Assembly: GCF_905220565.1 (NCBI RefSeq)
Contig: NC_059402.1
Span: 6,449,501-6,513,500, forward strand
DNA: 64,000 bases
Reading direction: 5' to 3'
From: Melitaea cinxia
Taxonomy: Eukaryota; Arthropoda; Insecta; Lepidoptera; Nymphalidae
Under the pieces are notes generated by a model. It was not told the origin of the DNA. It saw nothing but the letters and a program-made list of their open reading frames with translations, and ran no database searches. Position 1 is the stretch's first letter. Each line of letters starts with the position of its first letter. Below are positions 45,501 through 53,617 of the stretch, piece by piece. Made by a program: the position numbers and the translations under genes.

Positions 45501-48324
45501 AACTTACATTATCTACTTAGATGGAATAAAAGAATAGATTGTTCTCAACTAGATTCCACACAATAACCTTATCTCACCTTCAGATCGTTTTAATACAAGT
45601 ATTTCATAATTATTATATATTATATTTTACTTATGTATTATTTATAAATTCTTAAATTTCATTCATTGTTATACTAACACACTGTAGGTAAGCGCTACAC
45701 AAACTTTATAAGGTAATTAATGGGCTATGAAATATTAAAATATGTAAAAATATGTACTCGTATAATCTGTAGTATCGGGTATTTAAAAATCAAATCATGA
45801 TAGAGACGTGTACAAAGTTCACACAGAAATACAGTTGACCAATGATAAATATTATCAATTCAAATTGCTGTCCATAACTTTTATGAACAATTCATGATAT
45901 TGTTCGATGTACAGGTAAGAACTGATTATTGCATGTTCTTATACTTATTTAAAAGTTATACAAGTAGTGTGCTATATTATGTTTACGATGAATCACATTG
46001 TTAATTAAAGCATTCTTTCTATTTTATAGTGAAACTTCTTTAGGCACATGAGGGTAACATTGGGTAACATCCGTAAGGATGAAACGGCAACGTTTTGATG
46101 ATGCGGCAACGTTTTTGTCGATGGTGCTGGAACGGAAATCTAAAGCTTTAGATATGTATTAATATAAACGAGACTTAAAAATTAGTTCGCCAAAGAAGTT
46201 TCACTTCTGACATGCGTACTTTGTATTTTCGTAGTAAAAGTAGTAATAGTTAATAATAGGTTGAGGAAAGTCTTTCATTATTTTCTAGTAAAAAGTTTCA
46301 ATAAAATATTTTTGGTTTTATTGTTTGTAACGGTTTTGATACCATGAAAAGGTGACATTTTAAAAAGGAAATTACAAAAAAAAATCGGTTTCCCGCCACT
46401 TTTGTTTTTCTGTCCGCCAAAAAAAAAACAAATAAATTCGGTACATTTTAAAGTTTTACTATTAAAAGGGGATAAATGCGACTTAAACCGCGAAAAAAAA
46501 ATTGTGACTTTTATGGTCTTAATGTAATTTCAGTAACAGTAGTACAAAATTAGGTAAGAGTATTCAGTCAGGCAATTTTGATGTCAATGGAACATTTTGC
46601 TCTGGTCACTCAGTTCACGGATAAACGTGACGACATTTTTGAAAAAGTTAAGCTACATCGACATTTAAGTAGATCCAAAAAGATCTGAGAATTTACTATA
46701 AATCAGTTTTGACATATTTGAAAAAGGCTGACTACACAAAAAAGTTCGATATATGGGTGCCACATAAACTCACTGAAAGAAATCTAATTAACTGTATACT
46801 CATTTGCGATTCTCTTTTAACTGCTATATATCGAACCATTTTTGAAGAGATTGATCATTGGTGACGAAAAGTTGTTCATCAACGCTAAGAATGTATGAAA
46901 GAGATCGTATTCAAAGGTCGGTCAATCCAAACAGACTATTGCGAAGCAAGGATTGACCCGCAATAAGGTGATGTAATAAGTGAAGGCTGAGATTTCTGTG
47001 GAAGGACATCATTCATTATGAGCTTTTACCGCCGGGAAAAACCATCGATTCTGATTTCTACTGTCAACAGCTGATTAGACTTATGCAAGAAATTGAGAAT
47101 GAGTGGCCAGAATTGATCAACAGAAAATCATGTACGTCTTTAGCCAGTCAATAAAAATTGACAATTAGACTGGCAAGTCTTAATGCATTCACCATATAGC
47201 CCCGAACCGACCCGACGCTGCACTCTCAGATCTTTCTCCCATTTCCCATCTGTTTCGGTCTCTTCAGAATTTTTTATATAGTGTAAAGTTAACATCAATA
47301 GAGGACTGTCCAAACCAATATATATATATATATATATATTAGCCTACCCAGCCACGCGTTGCTGTGGCTCTGTAATTATAATAGATTGAATCAATTTTTT
47401 AGAAATTCACAAATAGAAATACGGCACCATCTACCGGATATCTGAGCAACTTAGATGTCAAACCGCCATCTATTCGGATTTTATAGAACTATATATACAA
47501 ACTAATATAAATATACTATATATAACTAATATAATACAAACTAAAGTCGTATAAAAAACATTTCATTTGCAATCATTTCAGCCTATCACAGTCCACTGCT
47601 GGACATAGGCCTCCACAATTTCACGCCAAAAATGGCGTGAACTCATGTGTTTTGCCCATAGTCACGGAGAGTCACTGTTCGGTAGTTACGGAGTTTATCG
47701 CGAACATATATCGTGACACGAAATTTTTATATAAGTCCTATTCCAATTTGATCGAGATCTAATGACTACCTTTTAAGTAATCTTTGATAACGCGTATTTA
47801 CTTGACTTTTTTGTCTACTTACGTTGTATTACATGTCGCTGCAATTGAAGTCAGTTTTTTTTCGTTTGCGAGTAAACACAATTATAATAAATTTAAATAA
47901 GTTTGCAAAATCGTACCTTGATTTCTATATAAAAAACGAAGAAACTTTTTCCCCAACCTAATATTAACATAAAACCTCTATTGAAATTTAATATGTATAT
48001 ATATAGATTTAATGTCAGTGATAGCATATTTTAATTTGAGAAATAACTATTCGAAGGTGCTAGTGAAGCCTATCTGAATAAAGATATTTTTGATTTTGAT
48101 TTCGACTACATTTAAAAAGTTTTGCTTAAAAAATGCTTTTCAATGCTTTTACATTCCATTGATTTTAAATAATTTAACTAATCGGATATTTTACTATTCA
48201 GCGCATTGACGGCGGCCCGTACTACCGCCCGCCACCCCCGCCGGCGCGCCCACCGCCTGCGCCAGGTCTCTTCTCCACTCTGACAAACTCCTTCAATAGC
48301 TTTGTCTCCAATATTTTCGGATAA
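28601..48324 (+). CDS. Secreted zinc metallocarboxypeptidase (M14, N/E subfamily; carboxypeptidase M/D-like)
   Basis: Removes C-terminal basic residues from peptides in the secretory route or outside the cell. Ten coding exons: 28601-28712, 28852-29013, 31208-31341, 31584-31720, 35931-36118, 36994-37170, 40706-40824, 42207-42384, 42685-42777, 48202-48324. All have AG/GT borders and matching phases. The product would be about 473 aa: signal peptide (1-27), one catalytic domain, then a transthyretin-like domain. Zinc ligands are H121 and E124 (NIHGNE) and H228 (SLHGG). N191/R192 (DLNRNF) bind substrate and E322 (EITLEI) is the catalytic Glu. The last exon adds a Pro-rich linker and a short Ser/Asn/Phe tail without an obvious membrane anchor. 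Exon 8 has one extra base, so this copy as written is frameshifted. No AATAAA was seen close after the stop; ATTAAA lies at 48567. Confidence 0.9.
29146..29545 (+). repeat. Family B copy 4 with a MITE and a partial tandem duplication
   Basis: The family B head (GATTACTCGCAAACG) and end (ACCTCCTCCTTTTTTGG) enclose a 146-bp MITE at 29252-29397 with ends TGAAGTAAAACTTTTTTA and its inverse. The block 'GAGTGTGCTTTAGACCACAC' plus the MITE start recurs at 29400-29458, so about 173 bp is partly duplicated in tandem. Intronic. Confidence 0.55.
29560..31190. other. Carboxypeptidase intron 2, otherwise featureless
   Basis: AT-rich intron with small repeat traces such as 'TCAATTCGACTGTAT' at about 30977 (reverse family B end). 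No gene. Confidence 0.5.
30547..30592. repeat. (GT)n microsatellite
   Basis: GT dinucleotide run in carboxypeptidase intron 2, with a few interruptions. Confidence 0.9.
32060..33190 (-). mobile_element. Non-LTR retrotransposon fragments (R1-like ORF1 with zinc knuckles)
   Basis: Minus-strand, GC-rich block in intron 4. At 32910-32656 a frame contains CYRCGKEGHIA, a CCHC-type nucleic-acid-binding knuckle typical of R1/Jockey-type ORF1. The adjacent knuckle is readable only in another frame, so the copy is frameshifted. A second piece at 32348-32136 (SKWKEVVSAYPYGKEA end) resembles a LINE C-terminus from a different element. Neither can work. Confidence 0.55.
33797..34872. mobile_element. CTG-flanked TIR element, copy 1 (1,076 bp)
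   Basis: The termini are CAGGCCTAGCATGC and, inverted, CCGGCCTAGCATGC. The flanks are CTG (33794-33796) and CTG (34873-34875), read as a 3-bp target duplication. The copy at 51083-52143 is nearly identical over its whole length, so both are recent. The middle holds an A-rich tract and a U2 snRNA-like segment. There is no transposase frame; 3-bp duplications occur in CACTA and PIF/Harbinger elements, but the superfamily is not decided. Confidence 0.75.
34570..34615 (-). ncRNA. U2 snRNA 5' fragment inside the TIR element (copy 1)
   Basis: The minus strand reads CTCGGCCTTTTGGCTAAG, the highly conserved 5' portion of U2 spliceosomal RNA. It continues AAAAAGTGTATATCT (compare U2 ...AAGTGTAGTATCTG...) and then an A-rich tract. 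Only about 45 nt are present, so this is a truncated pseudogene and not a functional U2. Confidence 0.7.
34880..35925. other. Carboxypeptidase intron 4, featureless part
   Basis: AT-rich. The minus-strand frame at 35441-35725 shows no family motif. I see nothing else. Confidence 0.5.
36190..36517 (+). repeat. Interspersed repeat family A, copy 2
   Basis: Shorter relative of 2991-3455, starting 'TCTCAGAAACAGCTCCAACG' and ending 'GAGCTAAGCTCGGTCGCTCA'. It lacks the tRNA-like middle of copy 1. It lies just after exon 5 of the carboxypeptidase gene. Confidence 0.6.
37395..38905 (-). mobile_element. RTE-type LINE, 5'-truncated, with reverse transcriptase
   Basis: Minus-strand reverse transcriptase of an RTE-type LINE in carboxypeptidase intron 6. 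38773-38120 covers fingers and palm: NYRPISLLSHVYKLF, QAGFRNGYST, AFVDYEKAFDS, GVRQGDVISPKLF. Next to it, in another frame, is the FADD catalytic block (38160-38130). 37907-37401 gives the C-terminal part ending RDVWRELGEAYVQQWTAIG. At least two frameshifts separate the pieces, and the endonuclease is absent, so it is inactive. The second, shorter copy at 57004-57571 is about as similar as expected for the same family. Confidence 0.85.
38955..39110 (+). repeat. tRNA-SINE fragment
   Basis: 'GCAGTTTGCAGCCTGCTATC' followed by 'GTTGTGGTTTCGATTCTCG' corresponds to the tRNA-like head of the SINE at 52796-53050, diverged. Confidence 0.55.
39182..39800 (+). repeat. Repeat family B, copy 5
   Basis: The best-preserved copy: 'TTTTGCTCACAAACG' start, two module rounds including 'GGGATCCCATCATCAGATCC' and 'CTAGGGATATCTTCTTTCC', and 'GAAGTCGGTTAAAAAC' at the end. 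The minus-strand frame at 39624-39812 lies wholly within it. Confidence 0.75.
40255..40563 (+). repeat. Repeat family B, copy 6 (short)
   Basis: Single-module copy between 'TTGCTAACAAACGAACAAAA' and 'AACCTCCTTCTTTTTTTAAA'. It lies about 140 bp before carboxypeptidase exon 7. Confidence 0.65.
40845..40850 (-). promoter_or_regulatory. Polyadenylation signal of the SOD gene
   Basis: AATAAA on the minus strand, 6 nt after the TGA stop. Cleavage 10-30 nt further would fall at about 40835-40815, at or inside carboxypeptidase exon 7 (ends 40824). Confidence 0.65.
40857..41453 (-). CDS. Extracellular Cu/Zn superoxide dismutase, intronless
   Basis: Converts superoxide to hydrogen peroxide and oxygen outside the cell. 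The 198-aa frame is complete: signal peptide (about 1-21), then the Cu/Zn-SOD domain. Copper ligands are H65, H67, H81 and H138; zinc ligands are H81, H89, H98 and D101. The disulfide pair is C75/C164 and the guiding arginine is R161 (NAGARVACG). N-glycosylation sites (NVT, NGT) fit secretion. A hydrophobic end (about 184-197) suggests a GPI anchor or membrane tail. There are no introns. The gene is nested, in opposite orientation, in intron 7 of the carboxypeptidase gene. Its stop lies 32 bp from the end of host exon 7, and AATAAA (40850-40845) follows 6 bases after the stop. Confidence 0.93.
   Translation of the reverse strand: MYTPILFYFLILYHSAVLINGETRQAVANLVSQNVTGTIYFTETENGIRVNGTITGLNPGLYGFHVHTLGDTSSCDATGAHFNPEDSAHGGPDHTVRHVGDLGNVQFVAGSVANVDFVDSVITLRGRNNILGRGLVLHEQEDDLGLGNHETSLTTGNAGARVACGTIGISSPSVWNSALPVIPSSTLLIIGMLFLLFK
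41460..42200. other. SOD upstream region / carboxypeptidase intron 7
   Basis: It holds the SOD promoter by position. I see no clear TATA box. 41685-41745 contains a short direct duplication (GAATTTATACTCTTACATAT twice). Confidence 0.4.
42207..42384 (+). CDS. Carboxypeptidase exon 8 with a +1 frameshift
   Basis: The exon is 178 nt, although both neighbours demand a multiple of three. It reads SLIKFLAEAHRGAHGF and on to KYGEFWRIL, the start of the transthyretin-like domain. One surplus T around 42358-42362 (CTTATTTACCGG) then shifts the frame and meets a TGA within eight codons. Skipping one base restores the conserved PGTYKLE end and joins exon 9 (VAAEGYLPQEVEF) in phase. Either an assembly or sequencing error or a real disabling allele. 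The N-terminal catalytic domain would still be made. Confidence 0.8.
42780..44685. other. Carboxypeptidase intron 9, first part, no gene recognised
   Basis: AT-rich. The frame at 43352-43546 (basic, 64 aa) has no motif that I recognise. Inverted phrases GGAACGATGTTCG (44201) and GGAACATCGTTCC (44630) look like repeat traces. Confidence 0.45.
44690..44960. repeat. LINE-type repeat fragment
   Basis: GC-richer block (GTTATGACCTCGGAAATAC, GGAATTCCACTCCTTGGC) in AT-rich intron, apparently a reversed LINE coding remnant. It has no usable frame and the assignment is uncertain. Confidence 0.4.
44993..45108. repeat. 29-bp minisatellite, about four units
   Basis: Units start at 44993, 45022, 45051 and 45080. 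Each has GGATCCAGATAGCCCAGAT and then AGATCTATTT; the last unit has GGATTCC and is truncated. Spacing is exactly 29 bp. Confidence 0.9.
45110..46020. other. Intron 9, no recognisable feature
   Basis: AT-rich, no ORF or repeat border recognised. Confidence 0.5.
46028..46205. mobile_element. MITE with AGTGAAACTTCTTT ends
   Basis: 178-bp element with a 14-bp perfect inverted pair (46028-46041 and 46192-46205). The ends resemble those of the MITE at 29252-29397. It is non-coding; the target duplication is unclear. Confidence 0.6.
46545..47280 (+). pseudogene. Degenerate mariner transposase
   Basis: Frame fragments recall a mariner: 'GNFDVNGTF', 'KFDIWVPHKLTERNLIN', 'EEIDHW', 'YYEL-LPPGKTIDSD' like sequence in shifted frames, 'QVLMHSPYSPEP'. 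Stops and frameshifts occur throughout, and the central HDNARPH region appears deleted. It is a different mariner lineage from 23344-24310 and much older. Confidence 0.65.
47341..47735 (+). repeat. Repeat family C, copy 2, with reversed SINE tail inside
   Basis: It shares 'CCAGCCACG', 'CGCCATCTATTCGGATTTTA' and 'ATCGTGACACGAAATTTTTA' with 12878-13265. A minus-strand SINE tail (47577-47682, CAGTCCACTGCTGGACATAG) interrupts it. Confidence 0.65.
47736..47882 (-). repeat. Repeat family B, copy 7 (minus, short)
   Basis: The reverse complement of the family B head: 'GTTTACTCGCAAACGAAAAA' is read at 47878-47859. It lies about 320 bp before the last carboxypeptidase exon. Confidence 0.6.
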
Positions 48325-48329
48325 TAATA

Positions 48330-48870
48330 GAACGTCAATTAAGACCAGAAGCAGCTTATTAATAATTTTTAACCAATTAATTAGAACCTACTTACAGCCT
48401 TATAAGTTTATATTAAGCAATATTTGTAATTCGTAATTGATTATTTACATTGAATTGTCACGATATGAATATTTTGCAGATTTATTAATGATGTCCAAAT
48501 GCTAGAAAGTTTATCCTTGTTCATAGAATACCTACCGATTAGCTGTAAGTTAATGCAAAGAAGATGATTAAAGTATTTATTAAAATTAATGTAAATAGAA
48601 CATAGATATAAGTAGTTGATATATGTCAAAACATAGTATTTATTTTAAATATAAAGATAAAAAAGCATGTAGTTTTTTTACCCTTCTAAGCCCATATTTT
48701 ATTTACATATATTATGTAGACCAGCCATACCCAAACTGTGGTACGCGTTCTCCGGGAGGAACGCGGGGTTCTATTGGGGGTACCGGTGCCAGTCTCTGGG
48801 TGTTAAATGGTGCGTGTGCTGTGTCCAGTAAACCAGCAAAGGCCAGAAGAAAACCAGGTGCTTAACATTA
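48330..48870. other. Carboxypeptidase 3' region and repeat tail
   Basis: Contains the 3' UTR by position. 48720-48790 (CCAAACTGTGGTACGCG, CGGGAGGAACGCGGGG) looks like a separate interspersed repeat at the edge of the pogo remnant. Confidence 0.45.
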
Positions 48871-48889
48871 TTCTGATTATTCACGAGAG

Positions 48890-50240
48890 ATGTTGAGTGA
48901 AGCAGTTGATTTAGTCGCATGTAAAAAAATATCATCATACGAAGTAGGGAAAGAGAAGCAATTTAGCATTCCTAGGCGCACTATTCTTTATAAATGTAAG
49001 AATCTTCATAAAAAGTCTATTGGCCGTCCTCCAAAAATATCTATAGAAGAAAAACATATAGCTGGAGTTATTAACTTATCAGGCGAGTTTGGTTCACCAT
49101 TGACCCTGCTCGACTTGCGCATCGTCGTGCAAAACTATTTAAAGAAAAATCACAGACTGCAAATCTTTGATGGTAAAATGCCAGGCGATCGATTTGTGTG
49201 TAGTTTTTTAATATGTCACGATTTTACTCAGCGTGCTACTCAAATCATTAAACGATGTCGTGCTGAAAAATCTGTAGAATAGAGAAATGATCGACTTCTA
49301 CAAAAAACTGGAGATTTCTCTTGAGAACATTCCTCCTCGGAACATCTTAAACTTTGACGAAACAAATCTTAGGGATGACCCGGGTGTTAGTAAGGCGATC
49401 TTTAAAAGAGGAACTAAACACCCAGAACGCGTAGTAAATTCGACGAAATCAGTCTCAATAATGTTTGCGGGTACAGCAAGCGGTGAATGCTTACCCCCAT
49501 ATTTATATACAATAAAGCGAAGCATTTATGGACACGTTGGTGTCGCGATGGGCCCCCGAACGCGCGGTAAAATAGAACTAAGTTTGGTTGGTTCGAAATG
49601 GCTACATTTCATGAATGGTTTGACTTGATTGTTTTACCCTGGGCCAATGGTTTAAAGGGTACAAAATCGGTAATAGGTAATAATTTGTCATGTTAATATA
49701 TATTTGTCATATAATATGTCATCTTAGTGTAAACACAATAAAATTGTGTCAGGAACATGACATCAAATTTGTATTTTTACCAAGAAATGCCACACATTTA
49801 ACACAGCCCTTGATTTGGCCTTTTTTGGACCAATAAAGAGGGAGTGGCGTTAAATATTATTGCAATACAAACTGTCAAACCCTAGTGTATCATCAAATAA
49901 CAAATGTCATTCCCCTCAACTATTACACTAGTTAATTGAGAAAATAAAATGACAAACAATACTAACTTAAAAGGTGGATTTTTGGCAGCAGGCATTTGTC
50001 TTTTCAATCCCTCAAGTTATAGACAAAATACCAATCGCAACGGAGAAGAAAAAAAGAACAATTTAATACAGCTCTCTTAAATTACCTACAGGCTAGCAGA
50101 CAGTCAAAACCCTTAAAAAATGAAAAAATTCAAATTGCACCGAGGAAGTCAATATCAACTGAAGAAGCCGAAAAATTAGAAAAAGTCCATCATAAAGGTG
50201 AAGCCTGCAAAAGCTAAATCAGATAATGTTTCTAAAACCA
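48890..50240 (+). pseudogene. pogo/Tigger-like transposase remnant
   Basis: 48890-49282 carries the N-terminal part (RRTILYKCKNLHKKSIGRPP) and 'DFTQRATQIIKRCRAE'. After a frameshift and stop, 49287-49628 carries IPPRNILNFDETNLRDDPG (first catalytic Asp), 'KSVSIMFAGTASGECLPP' and a DDE_1-type central region. Further traces (KFVFLPRNATHLTQPL) continue to about 49830, with basic C-terminal sequence to about 50240. This order matches pogo/Tigger transposases with a CENP-B/psq-like N-terminus. Stops, shifts and a probable internal deletion make it inactive. Confidence 0.8.
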
Positions 50241-51082
50241 ATATACGCAAAAGTAAGGCTAAAATGAATATCAATGACATATCAACATCAACAGCACCAC
50301 GTAATGAAATACCTGACCATTACAGAAAACGACTTCCCAAAAACTAAATACCAAAGATTTGTCGATGTCAAATTTACTGAATACAATATCCCATTTAGAT
50401 TTTGAGAAAACGCACCTTTACAGTTTACTGAGATTGATAAAAATACTGATTTGTTCCATACATCAACAACCTCTCGATCTCCAAACCAAACTGCTAGTAA
50501 AAGTAATAATGACTTACCAATAATAATGTTGTTACTTTCGTGAACGTTTATGGTACTTTAAATAGCAGTGATGAAGAAATTAATATAAATTAATATAGTT
50601 ATATCTTATAAAAATAAGAAGATAGTTAAAAAAACAAAGAAGATTGCCAAAAACGGTCGGAAGCCGGTTAAAAAAAGAGTCACAGCTAGTTTCTAACGCT
50701 GATAATGATAAAATAATAATAAATGAAAAAAAAAAATGGTGAGGTTGAGAAGATAATAAATAATGATGAAATACAATAGCTATATGTTAATTTTATAAAA
50801 GTCCAAGAAATGCGTGATACTGGACATAGTGATAGATAAAACAATATAATGAGGCTTCTGATATCAAGTACATAAAATATAAGTTTAACTGAGGTAGGGC
50901 ACAGCAGGAATTTCCTGCTCAAAATATGGAGCAGCCCGACTGGGGTAGTACCTCGACCTTACAGAAGATCACAGCAAAATAATACTGTTTTCAAGCAGTA
51001 TTGTGTTCCTGTTGGTGAGTAAGGTGACCAGAGCTCCTGGGGGATTGGGGATTGGGTCGGCAACGCGCTTGCGATGCTTCTG

Positions 51083-52143
51083 CAGGCCTAGCATGCGCGC
51101 CACGACAAAATTTTGTCTACCCCTTTTCTCGTATTATCTCTCTATGTCTACAGTAGCTAACATGCGTGCACGCGATACTCTTCTCGTTACTTCAAGAAGA
51201 GATAATCATTAAATTTTAGTGATCTGTGATATTTATCTCTACGGAAGCTAACATGACATCGTAATTTTGTCGAATTTTGTCGTTTTAGGAAGAGAAACTT
51301 CTCGTCTTCAATATTATCGACGAGAAAGACGATAAATAAAAAATAAATAAAACCGGGTGCCTATTTTTTGTATACCATGGCGTTTCCCTATTATAATTAT
51401 ATAATTTCGGTATACGAAGAGGGGGTAATGCGAAAAGTCGAGTGAAGTGTGCCATATAATGACACAAAAAACGTATTTGCGCCCTGTTGCTTCTTATTCT
51501 AAATCATAATAATACTTTATTTCAGACCAAAGTATAAGTCCATATTGGGTTAGTACAACAAGACAAGACAACATTCAGAATAAAAAACAAAACAAAATTA
51601 TATTAAAAAAATCAATAACTAAATATAAAATTAAATAGAATAAAAGTAAAATCAATAATCAAAAAAAAAAAAAATTCAAAAATTCAAAAAATTTAAAAAA
51701 AAAAAAAAAATAAAAACAATGCGTGATAGAATAACAATTATCTAATGTGCGACAAGATATAAAGCACAACACGAGCATATTGTTTTACATATATAATTAA
51801 ATTCATTTTCTTACGCCGTTTTATTTTCCATATTAGATTTTTTAAATTAGATATACACTTTTTATCTTAGCCAAAAGGCCGAGAACATTGTTAAATAAAA
51901 CATGTGTCACTCGTTTGAAATTGGTCAATAACCTTGTAAATTCAACTTTACGACATAAGAAATAAGAATGATATTCAGTTGTGATTATGGTTGATAATGT
52001 TTCTCTACTCGACAAGGCGAAGTCTTCGGAAGAGAATTTTGTCTCTCGTAGTGCGCATGTTAGGGTAATCGAGAAAATACTCGATGTAGACATTATCTCT
52101 CTCTCTCGTCAAGAGATATCTCGTTGTATGCATGCTAGGCAGG
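51083..52143. mobile_element. CTG-flanked TIR element, copy 2 (1,061 bp)
   Basis: Nearly identical to 33797-34872, with ends CAGGCCTAGCATGC and, inverted, CCTGCCTAGCATGC. The flanking CTG duplications (51080-51082 and 52144-52146) are confirmed by the uninterrupted family F copy at 59475-59485. Length differences from copy 1 lie in the TAA and A runs. Confidence 0.8.
51845..51887 (-). ncRNA. U2 snRNA 5' fragment inside the TIR element (copy 2)
   Basis: Same U2-derived segment as in copy 1 (CTCGGCCTTTTGGCTAAG then AAAAAGTGTATATCT), in the same place within the element. The snRNA piece was therefore part of the element before the two copies spread. Confidence 0.7.
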
Positions 52144-52795
52144 CTGGTGTTGCAGGTGTCTATAAGCTACGGTAATCGCTTACCATCAGGTGAGCCGTAC
52201 GCTTGTTTGCCTACCTAGTGACATAAAAAAAAAGTTTGAGGAAACAGGGAAAGATTTACTGGATAAGACTGATTTAGAAGTAAAAAACATAAGTGATATA
52301 AAAGCATCTTATTTTATAGGCCAAACGGTTTTAACAAGATATTACAAAAACTACTGGTGAGACTGAAAGTATCAATCCAGATAAAAAACTTTATACTGTT
52401 TAATTTTATAGAACAACCGGCACAAAAACATGTGATATAAAATTTATTATGCCTAAACGTAACACGGATTAAGATGTTGTACCGAAGTCGGTATTGTGAA
52501 AGTAATAGATATGTTACAGATAACTGAATACCATAGTTCTTACGTTTTGATGAAGGATGATGATATAATTTATTTTTCGAAATAATTTTATTTGGTAAAA
52601 TTGTTTTAGTAACCCACATAATCCAAAAAAGCATGAGGTTTAAACCACGACAAAAAAATATTCCATCGATTTTAAATGTATATCACCATTACTTGTACTA
52701 CTAACCTAACCTATGTGATACATTTAAAACGGTTTGGATATTTTTAGTCCTGGTTTAAACCCAGCCTACTTTTTTTAATAAGAGGGCGGGTGTTT

Positions 52796-53050
52796 TTTAT
52801 TGACTAGCCCGTTGGCGCAGTTTGTAGTGACCCTGCTTTCTGCTCCGAGGGTTGTGGGTTCGATTCCCACCCTGAGTCTGGGTGTAATATAAATATTTAT
52901 TTATATATTTATATATGTATTATTTATAAGTATGTTTATCGAAAAAAAATATGTAGCTATGTACCAGTCGGCTGTTACCTATAACACAAGCATTAAGTTG
53001 CTTACTTTAGGAACAGACGACCGTGTGTGTATTGTGTAGATATTTATTAT
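52796..53050 (+). mobile_element. tRNA-derived SINE, full-length
   Basis: The head has a pol III A-box-like 'TAGCCCGTTGGCGCAG' and a B-box 'GGGTTCGATTCCC', a 3' body (GTACCAGTCGGCTGTTACC) and a TTTATTATTTATTTA-type tail. It is not a tRNA gene: there is no acceptor stem closure and a long non-tRNA body follows. Confidence 0.75.
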
Positions 53051-53339
53051 TTATTATTTATTTATATGCAGAAAATATAATCATAATAACGAGTATCAAA
53101 ACTTTTGCTTTGATATTTATTTATTCTAAAAGATATTTAGCTAGGCAATATTGTAGTTTGTAACTTAAGTTTGGCTACTTTTTTAAAGCACAATTTTGGT
53201 AGTTTAAATGCGTTTTATTCGTTAGAATCAACTTTATCACTGTAGCTTAGAGTCCAACACTGAATAGTAACTGAAATAACTTATGACTTTCTTTAAGCAA
53301 AAAGGAGTTATTGAGAAAAACTTCAAAATCCAGGCAAAG

Positions 53340-53530
53340 TTGCAGTATTTTACTGTAGTCGAGTAAATACGCGTTATTATAGATAACTCAAAAAGTGCTC
53401 ATCACATCTCAATCATATTTGAACTGGTCAGGCATTGCAAGCACCAGCTTTCGTTTAAAGAAAGAATCATTAAAATCGATACACCCAGTAAAAAGTTATC
53501 AGGTATAATAACGCATTATTAAAGAAAATT
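53340..53530 (+). repeat. Repeat family B, copy 8 (partial)
   Basis: 'TCGAGTAAATACGCGTTATT', 'ATCACATCTCAATCATATTT' and 'CGATACACCCAGTAAAAAG' are family B modules. The copy lies just left of the Tc1 element. Confidence 0.55.
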
Positions 53531-53617
53531 CCTAAAGTACGACATGATGAGCACCATTATCCCATTAAAAAAAAGAATCATCGACGACCACCCAGGAAGA
53601 ACTTATGATCTGATATA

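Larger units (their letters stand above)
50890..52235 (+). repeat. Interspersed repeat family F, copy 1, interrupted
   Basis: 'TTCCTGCTCAAAATATGGAG', 'TTGCGATGCTTCTG' [TIR element 51083-52143] 'GTGTTGCAGGTGTC' and 'CAGGTGAGCCGTACGCTTG'. The same family without the insert is at 59325-59515 (ATGCTTCTGGTGTTGCAAG). It serves as the empty-site reference for the insertion. Confidence 0.75.

Noticed and set aside
52796..52875. Functional tRNA gene
   Set aside because: A- and B-box-like sequences are present, but no closing acceptor stem is seen and a long SINE body follows. The same holds for 60128-60200.
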